From: Ruegeria intermedia
GTDB taxonomy: Bacteria > Pseudomonadota > Alphaproteobacteria > Rhodobacterales > Rhodobacteraceae
DNA length: 64,000 bases
Assembly (NCBI RefSeq): GCF_900129345.1
Contig: NZ_FQVK01000014.1
Location: 36,280 to 100,279 of the forward strand
Direction of reading: 5' to 3'
Position numbers and translations under genes: made by a program. This document shows, piece by piece, positions 49,566-57,074 of the stretch (the first letter of the stretch is position 1; every line of letters begins with the position of its first letter). Below the pieces are notes generated by a model that saw only the letters and a list, made by a program, of their open reading frames with translations, had not been told where the DNA came from and did not search any database.

Positions 49566-50534
49566 TTAGATCAAGAAACCGTTTTCGCCAACCAAACTAC
49601 GCATGACATCATCGTAGCTGTCCCTTGAGCGCAAAGGTAAAAGGTCGGCCTTCATTGTCTTGGATGTCTTCAGGCCAACAAATCTGGCCAACCCTTCTTT
49701 GCCCTCGAGGAGCAAAAGGTTGGCCCCAAACACCGCTTCCGACGACTGTTCCTCTGGCGGTACGATGAAAGCGAGCTTGCGGGGCAACTTGGCGAAATGT
49801 CCGACAGTGAACCGCGAACCACCATCAATTCTACTTTGAACCAGAAGCAACAAATGCGACATGCCTGCTTGAAGACGGCACGAAGCTATCACGGAATTCT
49901 GGTCCTCGGCTGCACCCGGCGCGAATTCTGATACCAGAAGCCCTCTTGCTCCCAAGAGTTTTCCGGCTCGCTCTGCCGTCTTCTTGGAAGTTAGGTTGCA
50001 CTCCAGAATATCGAGACCACAAGCCATCACACCAATGACTCCTGGCAAGAAGGCGCCATCGTGCGTGACCGAGCGGATATCGATACCGTCGGCCAAGCCA
50101 TTGCAGAGATTTACACTTCTCTCTGAAAAATGACGTCCAACCCGACCAGCAACGGTTTCACCAAACGGGGTAGTATTACGTGTCCCGATCACTCCAAGCG
50201 TGGGGGCCGCAAGCAAGGATAGGTCGCCCCGGCAGAATAGCACAGCGGGGGGTGTGCTCAATTCTATGAGTTGGGAAGGGTATCTCGGGTCGCCGAGCGT
50301 TACGGCAATAATTCCGACCTCAGCGCATCTTGAGAGGTATTGCTCGGCTTTGGAAAGCGCGGCCTTCCAATCGGCTTCATCGGCTGCGCCGATGACTGGC
50401 CGCATCGCGTCGAAAACTTCAGTATCTGATTGCGAAGCTTGGATCCGAGCGAAGTTCTTCTTGATCGCACCGGGACCGACGCCTTTGATTTCCAGCAACG
50501 CTAAGAGGTAGCGTGCGAGATCAGTTTCTAACAT
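49566..50534 (-). CDS. DprA-like protein, ShosA-type antitoxin candidate
   Basis: 322-residue protein with an N-terminal helical region (LARYLLALLEIKGVGPGAIK, a helix-hairpin-helix) and a DprA/Smf Rossmann core: APTLGVIGTRNTTPFGETVA, LCNGLADGIDIRSVTHDGAF and GVIGVMACGLDILECN. The fold normally binds single-stranded DNA and RecA, but this copy is divergent and paired with a PRTase gene. A DprA-like partner with a phosphoribosyltransferase is the layout of the ShosTA defence/toxin-antitoxin system as I recall it; here it would be the antitoxin. It overlaps the upstream gene by 14 bp. Confidence 0.75.
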   Translation of the reverse strand: MLETDLARYLLALLEIKGVGPGAIKKNFARIQASQSDTEVFDAMRPVIGAADEADWKAALSKAEQYLSRCAEVGIIAVTLGDPRYPSQLIELSTPPAVLFCRGDLSLLAAPTLGVIGTRNTTPFGETVAGRVGRHFSERSVNLCNGLADGIDIRSVTHDGAFLPGVIGVMACGLDILECNLTSKKTAERAGKLLGARGLLVSEFAPGAAEDQNSVIASCRLQAGMSHLLLLVQSRIDGGSRFTVGHFAKLPRKLAFIVPPEEQSSEAVFGANLLLLEGKEGLARFVGLKTSKTMKADLLPLRSRDSYDDVMRSLVGENGFLI

Positions 50535-51804
50535 TGGTTATGTTCCCCATCCAGCCGCAGCCGTTTCCATTGTACTCAGGTGGGACGCAGTTGTAGAACG
50601 GCGACCCATCGCGTTTTCGGTACTTGATTCGCGCAATCTTTCCGCATCGAGGACAACTCTTCTCTACCGGAACTTCGTTAGTCAGGTAGAAAAGAGCGAG
50701 GAACAGAACGTTCCGCACACCTGCTTCAAGCAACATGTCCACGTGCGACATCGCGGTTGCTCCTGTCGTGAACTGATCGTCGACGACGATAACGCTCTTT
50801 CCCCGCAGATCTATCTCACTTTCTAAGCGCACGAAGCGCTTGATGAACCCCATTCGACCTGCACGGTGTTTCTCTTGTCGGATGCTTCCAGTGACCTCCG
50901 GCGACCAAACGAAAAGTTCGTTCTTCTGTAGGTCGACGTTCAACTCATGAAGCAGTTTCGCCATCTTACGCGGGGGCTTCGTCGTTGCCTTGTCCGCAAC
51001 GCAGGTAATGATGTCCCATCGGATCGCATCATGCGCCATAACCTCGTCATTCAGGTACCGACTCACATCACGCACAACCTCTCCAAGGAAGTTCTCGGTT
51101 CGATCCTCGCTTCCGAACTTGTAGTATCGCTCGATTGCGCCGTAGGCGTCGCACGGCCCTTGCTGCTGGCGACCGATGCAACGAATGAGCGTATAGCCAT
51201 CATTGAGGTTTCGTGCGGTGAACATGCGAACGGCGGCATTACCTTGCTTATCTTCAAGAACCAAACGGTGCTTTGCAGGCGTTTCGATCACGCGGAGGAG
51301 TTCACGGAAGGAACGACAATTGTAAGTCGCCCCCTCCATACAGAGGCGCGCCCAACTGGCCAGCCCATCGTAGTAGGGATCATACGGAATGTCGCCCGGG
51401 CCAGGAAGCAACAGCACAGACGGGATAGATAGGCCTCGCGCCAATTGAATATTGAGCCCTGTATCGCCGACCACAAGGAACTCTTCTGCAATGGCGCTGG
51501 AAGGAAACCCGAAACGTCTTTCGAGATAGCTCCTCAATTTCGCAGTATTGGGCTTGTCGGCGAGTGCAAGCCAAGGCGCATCAAAAATCTTCTCCGACAC
51601 AGGGCCGACATAGGCGTCGTGGGAATCAGATACGATCGTCACAGAGTGTCCGCGTTTCTTCGCTGCCTCAACGAATTCTCGCGCGCCTTCGACAATCGGA
51701 ATCTCGTCAAGTGAAAAGCAGCGATTGCGGCCATACTTGATGTCGTCGTACTTGCTTGCGGTCGTTTTAACGAGCGTTCCGTCCAAATCCAGCAAAATAT
51801 GCAA
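50521..51804 (-). CDS. HAD-phosphoribosyltransferase fusion, ShosT-type toxin candidate
   Basis: 427 residues in three parts. A HAD domain (motif I HILLDLDGTLVKTT, SVTIVSDSHD, and EEFLVVGDTGLNIQLARG) spans about residues 1-160. A type I phosphoribosyltransferase domain has the PRPP loop SVIVVDDQFTTGATAMSH at about residues 340-357. A C-terminal zinc ribbon contains CPRCGKIARIKYRKRDGSPF and NGNGCGWMG. With the overlapping DprA-like gene it matches the ShosTA arrangement, in which the PRTase protein is the toxic component. The PRPP-dependent target is unknown. Function assigned from domain pairing, not from alignment. Confidence 0.75.
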   Translation of the reverse strand: MHILLDLDGTLVKTTASKYDDIKYGRNRCFSLDEIPIVEGAREFVEAAKKRGHSVTIVSDSHDAYVGPVSEKIFDAPWLALADKPNTAKLRSYLERRFGFPSSAIAEEFLVVGDTGLNIQLARGLSIPSVLLLPGPGDIPYDPYYDGLASWARLCMEGATYNCRSFRELLRVIETPAKHRLVLEDKQGNAAVRMFTARNLNDGYTLIRCIGRQQQGPCDAYGAIERYYKFGSEDRTENFLGEVVRDVSRYLNDEVMAHDAIRWDIITCVADKATTKPPRKMAKLLHELNVDLQKNELFVWSPEVTGSIRQEKHRAGRMGFIKRFVRLESEIDLRGKSVIVVDDQFTTGATAMSHVDMLLEAGVRNVLFLALFYLTNEVPVEKSCPRCGKIARIKYRKRDGSPFYNCVPPEYNGNGCGWMGNITNVRN

Positions 51805-51888
51805 GGGTTAATCTCAGGTCTTAACAATCGGCGGTGAACACTAACGTGCGCCCCATTTCACATCGATACTTGTCGATGATCCTTAGTT

Positions 51889-52818
51889 GTGCATGTTGTT
51901 GATTCTATAAAGTTTTTTTGGCGATCAGGAGCAGAAACCTTGTACACAAGATTGGCTAATGGGCATGCTACGAAGTTCATTCAGGATCGTCCAGACCTGA
52001 GCGTAATAACAGACTGGTTGAACTCATCGCAGCGCAAGGCCGCACTATCCGCCTTTCACAACTCGGTTGCATCAAAGAAGCCTGGGCGCGTTATTCAGAG
52101 AGTTTCCAAGAATGTGCGCCCTGCGTTCGGTGCTGTTCATTTGGCCCAATGGGACAAGGTCATGAAGGCGGTTATTGCCGTTCGGATGACGTCTGCTCGT
52201 GAAACCGATGTCTTTGCAATGTCAGGGGACGAGGAGAAGGTATTTTCGGAACGATCGGTCATTCTGGCAGACCTAATGTTTGTTTCGCGTGCCGCTGAGA
52301 GCAATTCTTACATCAACATCGCCGCTAATATCTCGCATCATGCGATTTCCAGACTGATGGAGCGAGAGGCGTCGACCCCTGAAACGATAAGGGCAGACGT
52401 TCTCGAGATACTTCAGAAGGCGCGGTCTCTGCGAACCCTGTTGTCCTTGGGCCTTGAACACAACCTGACCAACCTGAAGGACAACACAACCTACGACATG
52501 CTTGTACCGCACGGAGACGGAGCACTGGTACTGCGTACGCTGCGCGTAAATGCTGCGACCAAGTCATTCTTTCCCGACCCGATGCCTGTATTTTCGGTCC
52601 GGACATATCTGGAAAAGTCGATGCTGGGATCTCGCGAACTTGAGCGTATGGCTGGTTTTCGCATCTCCCGCGACGCAATGGTGTCAGCAGAGGATTTGCG
52701 GCACATTCTTGCATGGCTCAAAGGGAATGCCGAAGAAATGGACCCGCGTAGAAGATTGATCGTAGAACAAGAGCTGTGTAGTAAATCTTCTGATGTCAGC
52801 GCCAACGGGACGGTTTAG
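51889..52818 (+). CDS. Hypothetical protein next to the ShosTA-like pair
   Basis: About 309 residues; the true start is uncertain (the track begins with a non-convincing codon, and an internal start near the LYTRLANGHATKF region is possible). The product is soluble, with alternating helices (SSQRKAALSAFHNSVASKKP, NISHHAISRLMEREASTPET, GSRELERMAGFRISRDAMVS). The SHHAISRLMER segment resembles motifs in phage- and plasmid-borne proteins of unknown role. No catalytic site recognised. Divergent from the ShosTA-like operon with about 85 bp between starts. Its 3' end overlaps the first of two imperfect repeats (52793-52821). Confidence 0.6.
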   Translation: MHVVDSIKFFWRSGAETLYTRLANGHATKFIQDRPDLSVITDWLNSSQRKAALSAFHNSVASKKPGRVIQRVSKNVRPAFGAVHLAQWDKVMKAVIAVRMTSARETDVFAMSGDEEKVFSERSVILADLMFVSRAAESNSYINIAANISHHAISRLMEREASTPETIRADVLEILQKARSLRTLLSLGLEHNLTNLKDNTTYDMLVPHGDGALVLRTLRVNAATKSFFPDPMPVFSVRTYLEKSMLGSRELERMAGFRISRDAMVSAEDLRHILAWLKGNAEEMDPRRRLIVEQELCSKSSDVSANGTV

Positions 52819-52882
52819 GGATACTATTCCCCGTAACCCAACTTTGTGTCTGACGTCAGCACCTATCGGACAGATTTAGGGG
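52793..52882 (+). repeat. Imperfect direct repeat pair at the IS110 left flank
   Basis: GATGTCAGCGCCAACGGGAC, then GGTTTAGGG at 52793-52821, is repeated as GACGTCAGCACCTATCGGAC, then AGATTTAGGGG at 52852-52882, about 59 bp apart. The first copy encodes the C-terminus of the upstream hypothetical gene; the second is non-coding. They could be remnants of a transposon end or binding sites. Confidence 0.55.
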
Positions 52883-52887
52883 TTTGA

Positions 52888-54080
52888 GCAACGGAGATGC
52901 GGTCATCGGGCCGAGTCGCCACAATGGATGTGGTGATTTGCAGCTCGGAGGAGATGACCATGACGTATTACATTGGACTTGATGTTTCGGTTGAAAGTAC
53001 GGCAATTTGCGTGATTGACGACAAGGGCCATGTCGCGAAGCAACTTTCCGTGCCGAGCCGCCCTGACGATCTTGCGGCAGCGCTCAATCCATTTTTTCCC
53101 GAAGCGATTGGTTCGATTAGCCTGGAAGCTGGCCCCATGTCTTCGTTTCTTGCGGCTGGTCTGAAACGGCATGGTCTTGTTCCTGTCCCAATGGAGACGC
53201 GACGCGTTCATGCGGCGTTGTCTGCCATCCCGGTCAAAACGGATCGGCGTGATGCGCGTGGCATCGCAGAGTTGCTACGCATGGGATGGTTTCAACCGGT
53301 GCATCTGAAGACCCCTGCCGCCCGTGATTTGCGATTGATTTGTCAGCCCGAGACACTTTTGGACGGCGGATCCGGGAACTCGACAATTCCGTTCGCGGGC
53401 TTCTTCGTGGTTTTGGCCTGAAGGTTCCCAAAGGAGCTCGCGGCCGGCTTTGTGATCTGGTTCGCGACCTGATCGACGGCAATCCGGCTCTGGAGGCAGC
53501 AATCACCCTGCTCTTGGCGGCGCGCGAAGCAATGGCAGACGAGTTTGCCAGGCTGGACAAGCTTGTCCGGGATCAGTCCCGCAAGGATCCCGTATGTCGC
53601 CTCCTGATGACAGTTCCCGGTGTCGGCGCTGTGATCGCCATGACCTTCCGCGCGGCCATCGATGATCCCAAACGCTTTCGTTCATCGAAGTCGGTGGGAG
53701 CCTGTTTTGGCCTGACACCACGCCGGTATCAGTCCGGCGAGACCGACCGTGTCAGCTCGATAACCAAAGCTGGGGATGCCAGTGTAAGAACCGCACTCTA
53801 CGAAGCGGCGCATGTGATGTTGGTGAGATCGTCCCGTTGGACGCCGCTCAAGGCCTGGGCGATGCGCGTGGCCGCCAGACGCGGCGCAAAACGTGCCAAG
53901 ATCGCACTTGCCAGAAAGCTGGCTGTGATCCTGCACCGGATGTGGATGGATGGCACCGAGTTCAAAGCAGCCTGAAGGAACGGAAGAAAACCCTTCCGCA
54001 AGGAAGGCGCTCCTGAAGGGACGTGGTGAGGGAAAAGCCGACAGAAATCCTGGCTTGAATTCAAAGTCGCAACGGAGATG
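52888..54080 (+). mobile_element. IS110-family element, inactivated
   Basis: Contains a frameshifted IS110 transposase (next entry) with about 70 bp of non-coding DNA before it and about 105 bp after it. GCAACGGAGATG occurs at both flanks (52888-52899 and 54069-54080), framing the element. In IS110 elements the non-coding end encodes the bridge RNA that selects donor and target; the 52900-52950 stretch is the obvious place for it here. Exact ends are uncertain because IS110 elements lack typical terminal repeats. Confidence 0.6.
52960..53975 (+). pseudogene. IS110-family transposase with a frameshift
   Basis: The N-terminal DEDD RuvC-like domain runs MTYYIGLDVSVESTAICVID through DRRDARGIAELLRMGWFQPV and AARDLRLICQ. 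The frame is then lost near 53346, where one G of an expected CAGGCCCGAG seems missing (CAGCCCGAG is present). The second half continues in the +1 frame: ARDTFGRRIRELDNSVRGLL, then the C-terminal Tnp_20 domain LLMTVPGVGAVIAMTFRAAI and GDASVRTALYEAAHVMLVRS with the catalytic Ser region. Start 52960 has GGAGG at 52947-52951. Both halves are otherwise well preserved, so the inactivation looks recent. Confidence 0.88.
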
Positions 54081-54229
54081 GGCTTTCCTGAACCAAAGCC
54101 GACCGCATCATATGAGTGCACCACGCAGATCACGGACAGAAGCATGCACCTTCAGACGCCTTATCCTTGCAAAACAAGGCCCGATTACAGAAGGATTTCT
54201 GGTTCATTGAAGCCATCAAGGAGCGAAGA

Positions 54230-54414
54230 TGAACAAGAAATCCGGAACAAGCAAAGATGCCGTTGATAAGCTGGTCAGAGGCATCAAGCGGAAGACCCGC
54301 AAACAGTATTCAGCGGAAGAGAAGATCAGGATTGTCCTGGCTGGCCTGCGCGGTGAGGAAAGCATTGCAGCGCTGTGTCGCCGCGACGATGCATCCTCGA
54401 ATGGCGACTCTTGA
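54230..54414 (+). pseudogene. IS3-type transposase orfA fragment (second subtype)
   Basis: 61 codons from ATG 54230: MNKKSGTSKDAVDKLVRGIK, then RKTRKQYSAEEKIRIVLAGL and RGEESIAALCRR, the N-terminal helix-turn-helix of another common IS3-family OrfA. The reading then runs into unrelated sequence (DDASSNGDS) at about 54385, so only the 5' end remains. Its AAGGAGCG ribosome site is intact. Confidence 0.82.
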
Positions 54415-54452
54415 GAGCTTGTCTGGTTGGGGGGTGGAGCATAATGGGTCCC

Positions 54453-54558
54453 CTGGGCGTACTGCGCTCCATTTTTTAGCACTCGGACACTCAACGCGGT
54501 GCTTCGAATTGATCCTGTCGTCTGGAGCGGACGTCATGGCGCGAACATGTTTAGGGAC
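54453..54558 (+). pseudogene. Diverged copy of part of the ankyrin-repeat gene
   Basis: A 106-bp segment aligns without gaps to 48406-48511 of the ankyrin gene at roughly 88-90 percent identity by eye (for example CACTCGGACACTCAACGCGG and TGCTTCGAATTGATC are the same in both). It still reads GRTALHFLALGHSTRCFELI then LSSGADVMARTCLGT in frame, one ankyrin repeat. The sequence before and after it does not match the gene. It is the remnant of a paralogue or a duplicated copy. Confidence 0.85.
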
Positions 54559-54653
54559 GCTGCTCAAGCGGCGTAACAGGTCATACTGCAACTAAACAGG
54601 ACGGATTCAACGGTAGGGCACAAACAATCTAACCTGCTGCACAGACAATCAAG

Positions 54654-54680
54654 CTGGACCACTCAGTTGGGGCTGATCAC
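54654..54680 (+). mobile_element. IS3-type right-end remnant
   Basis: CTGGACCACTCAGTTGGGGC then TGATCAC closely matches the right end at 49278-49304 (TTGGACCAGTCAGATGAGGC then TGATCAC). No transposase 3' end precedes it, so only the terminus is left. It follows the ankyrin fragment by about 95 bp. Confidence 0.65.
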
Positions 54681-54823
54681 TTGAAACCGTACTTACGCCT
54701 TCTTCGCTTGGCCAAAGTGTCTGATCGAAACAGTGGCCAGTTCAGAAACCACATAGCATGCGTTTCGGTGGTAGCCTGTCAGTACAGTGCGCAACGTCTT
54801 GTCGATCCGAGAGGCATGATTGG

Positions 54824-55474
54824 CTACTTTAAGTTCTCGTTTGCTCCGACAATGATGCGCTTCTGCAACCACTCGTAAGCCTGTTGCTTTGTGGCAAACG
54901 TCAACTCAGGGTTTCCCATTCTCCAAACCGTATCTGAAATGTAGGGTCGAACTTCTTGCACGGTGTTCCAAGGAAAGGGCTCGGCGTCTTCTTGAAAAAT
55001 AACTCTATGGAGGTGTGCGCTCCTTTCTTTGGGGTCTCCTTCTCCAACTGGGATGGCCATTATCGCACCCGACGATGAAAGGCCCGCGAAAGCATATTCA
55101 TATCCATGCTCTGCAAAGATTGCACCCAGATGATGCTTTCGCACCTGCTCAGCTATCCAAGTATTCTTTCGTTGTTCGTGTTTTTGGCGGGCGTCTGGAG
55201 GCGCTGGGGTCATTGTATAAATTTCCAGAACGCTATGCGATTGCCATGCCCAGCTCAGGGCATTTTTCCGCGCCCGACGCCTATTTAGAGTGATCAAACC
55301 AGTTGGAGGCGCATACTCTTCTGGTGAAGTGTGGTAGCGCTCTACGAACTTTCTGCGCAGAAAATTCGGGTGAAATCCATACTCGTCGGCAGTCTCAATC
55401 ACGATTTCGAAGGCATTACCTTCGTTGCCAAGACGATTTTTAAGAGTGTCTAAAGCGTCCTCGAGGTCTGTCAT
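54824..55474 (-). CDS. Hypothetical protein, unknown family
   Basis: 216 residues from an ATG at 55474. The N-terminal half is helical and may bind nucleic acid (AFEIVIETADEYGFHPNFLR then RKFVERYHTS, helix-turn-helix-like). The C-terminal half is mixed (YEYAFAGLSSSGAIMAIPVG, AEPFPWNTVQEVRPYISDTV). No motif I can name. It is isolated between IS remnants and the Tn7-like element. AT content is higher than in the core genes, consistent with transfer. Confidence 0.55.
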   Translation of the reverse strand: MTDLEDALDTLKNRLGNEGNAFEIVIETADEYGFHPNFLRRKFVERYHTSPEEYAPPTGLITLNRRRARKNALSWAWQSHSVLEIYTMTPAPPDARQKHEQRKNTWIAEQVRKHHLGAIFAEHGYEYAFAGLSSSGAIMAIPVGEGDPKERSAHLHRVIFQEDAEPFPWNTVQEVRPYISDTVWRMGNPELTFATKQQAYEWLQKRIIVGANENLK

Positions 55475-56375
55475 CAGTGCTCACTGGGGAACTGCAACGG
55501 TCAGGTGACAATATTTTTCGGCTACATCGGTAGGCAACATTTTTCAACGCCCTCTGTGATCCGCGCTTCTCTACCTATTTTGGGGCGCGTTACTCAGCGT
55601 GATCGGTCTCACCTGAGTTGTCCTGTTTGATCGTTGGTGAATTACCAGCCTTTGGTCCATCGGGACGAAAGTTTTCGGCGCCGGCGGGCGGTAAAAGCAC
55701 AATCGGTTCGCATGCGACTCAACACGCGGAATCAAAAAGCTTCTCCAAGGGGGACATTGATTGTGAGATCTGCGCAAGTCGTTGCAATTATGCAACTGCA
55801 GCACGTCGAAAAGAGACGCGATTTCATGGAGATCAAAATTTACGCATCAAAACTGGTCCTCGAGTTCGGTTTTTCCAGCGGCAAAGAGGATTGAGGAAAA
55901 ATTAGCAAAAACAATAGCTTAAGACCATATCTCCGAGTTGCGGGGAATTGTGTGGGTTCGTTTTACTCGTCGCGGAAACGTTTTCGCAAAATTTTTTTGG
56001 GCCGAAAATCGCTCCTTGCGCGACTTTTGAACACGAATAATTTTGCCTTCGAAAGCCAGCTCGGACGGCAGGTCAGGGGCCAGCCAGAGACCGATCTGCT
56101 TTGGAAATTCGGGAAATGGCCAACATCTATTTTGCCCATTTGGCCAAGCGCCCGGTAGCCATCCGTGGGCAACGACGAGAACTGAGGCGGAGACGTGAAG
56201 AAGCGTTGAACAATCACAATGACCAACCCGGCTAAAACCGGGTAGCAACCAACTGGAATGACCGCCGCCCAATACTGCGGATCATTCGATTTCATCCAGA
56301 CAATATGGCCGCTGCCTTCGGGCAACGCCGGACCTGTTTCCGGCGGGCGGTCTCCTCATACCAGGAGGTTTGAAC
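55475..56375. promoter_or_regulatory. Left end region of the Tn7-like element and IS debris
   Basis: About 900 bp without a supported gene. The left part is IS remnant (listed separately). From 55951 there are candidate TnsB sites: AAATTCGGGAAATGGC (56105-56120), TATTTTGCCCATTTGGCC (56129-56146), AATTTTGCCTTCGAAAGCC (about 56039-56057). A reverse frame at 55963-56325 includes one hydrophobic segment (WAAVIPVGCYPVLAGLVIVI) but overlaps these sites and is probably not a gene. AGGAGG at 56363-56368 serves tnsA. Confidence 0.5.
55599..55740 (-). mobile_element. IS3-type orfB 3' end remnant, reverse orientation
   Basis: On the reverse strand the sequence translates as RPPAPKTFVPMDQRLVIHQ followed by a terminus GGACAACTCAGGTGAGACCG then ATCAC (complement of 55599-55623). 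This matches the C-terminus (RPPAPETIIPMDQRPMMH) and right end of the element at 48861-49297. Only about 130 bp remain, with frame damage upstream. Confidence 0.68.
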
Positions 56376-57074
56376 ATGCCGATTTTTTCGGAGGGACGAG
56401 TATTGCCTGTGCCTTCCCGCGCAGACAGGAACGTGCAGAAAATTTCTAACGGTACGCGAGAGTCCAAGGGATCGAAAGGCCACTGCATCGGCTTCATGGT
56501 CCTCGACGGCGGACCGGGTGTTCGTGTCTCGTCAGAGTCCTTCTTCGAGCAGGGCTTCAAGAAGATCTTGGCGGCGCGACCGGATATTTCTGATGTTCGG
56601 GAACAGGTGCTGTTCCGATACGGTCGAAAGAACGAGCGCTGCCATTTCTTCGATATACTTGCGACCAAGACCGACGGTTCGCGTATCGCATACACCGTCA
56701 AGCCGGCTGCCAAACTGGCTTCAGGGCGGTTCGTCGAGGAAATGCAAACGATTGCCTGGTGGGTGCAGAAGAAGGGGTTTGCGGACGCGCTTCGGTTGCT
56801 CTCGGATACACATTTCGACCGCGTCGAACTTCACAACGCCAATCTGAACGCAGCACTCCATGACTGCGACGCAGAAGCTGACGCAGTGTCCTCAAGGATA
56901 GCTGAAGAATTGCGCGGGGCGGCGACGCTCCGCTCGCTCACCGAGCAGGTTGACCTCGGCGCTCGCGGTTATCGCGCGCTATTGCGGCTCGTCGCCCGCG
57001 GCGTGTTGGCCCCGGTGACCCGCGAACGGATTAACCCCGAAACCTTGGTCGCTTGGACGGGAGCGCGGGCATGA
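56376..57074 (+). CDS. tnsA: TnsA-like transposon endonuclease
   Basis: 232-residue restriction-enzyme-like nuclease. ATG 56376 lies seven bases after AGGAGG. Candidate catalytic residues are the Glu of SESFFEQGFKKIL, the Asp of RCHFFDILATKTDG and the Lys of SRIAYTVKPAAKL, the E-D-xK order of TnsA. The C-terminal helical part (ALRDLVARGVLAP-like, seen as ALLRLVARGVLAPVTRERI) resembles the TnsC-contacting wing. In Tn7, TnsA cuts the 5' ends so that transposition is cut-and-paste. It overlaps tnsB by 4 bp (57071-57074). Confidence 0.82.
   Translation: MPIFSEGRVLPVPSRADRNVQKISNGTRESKGSKGHCIGFMVLDGGPGVRVSSESFFEQGFKKILAARPDISDVREQVLFRYGRKNERCHFFDILATKTDGSRIAYTVKPAAKLASGRFVEEMQTIAWWVQKKGFADALRLLSDTHFDRVELHNANLNAALHDCDAEADAVSSRIAEELRGAATLRSLTEQVDLGARGYRALLRLVARGVLAPVTRERINPETLVAWTGARA

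Larger units (their letters stand above)
54415..54823. other. Recombined remnant region without an intact gene
   Basis: 409 bp holding only the ankyrin fragment and the IS terminus listed separately, plus unassigned sequence (54681-54823). No intact gene is supported. Confidence 0.5.

Noticed and set aside
55963..56325. A reverse-strand gene with a hydrophobic segment
   Set aside because: It overlaps the proposed TnsB sites, lacks a good ribosome site and has no recognisable family features.
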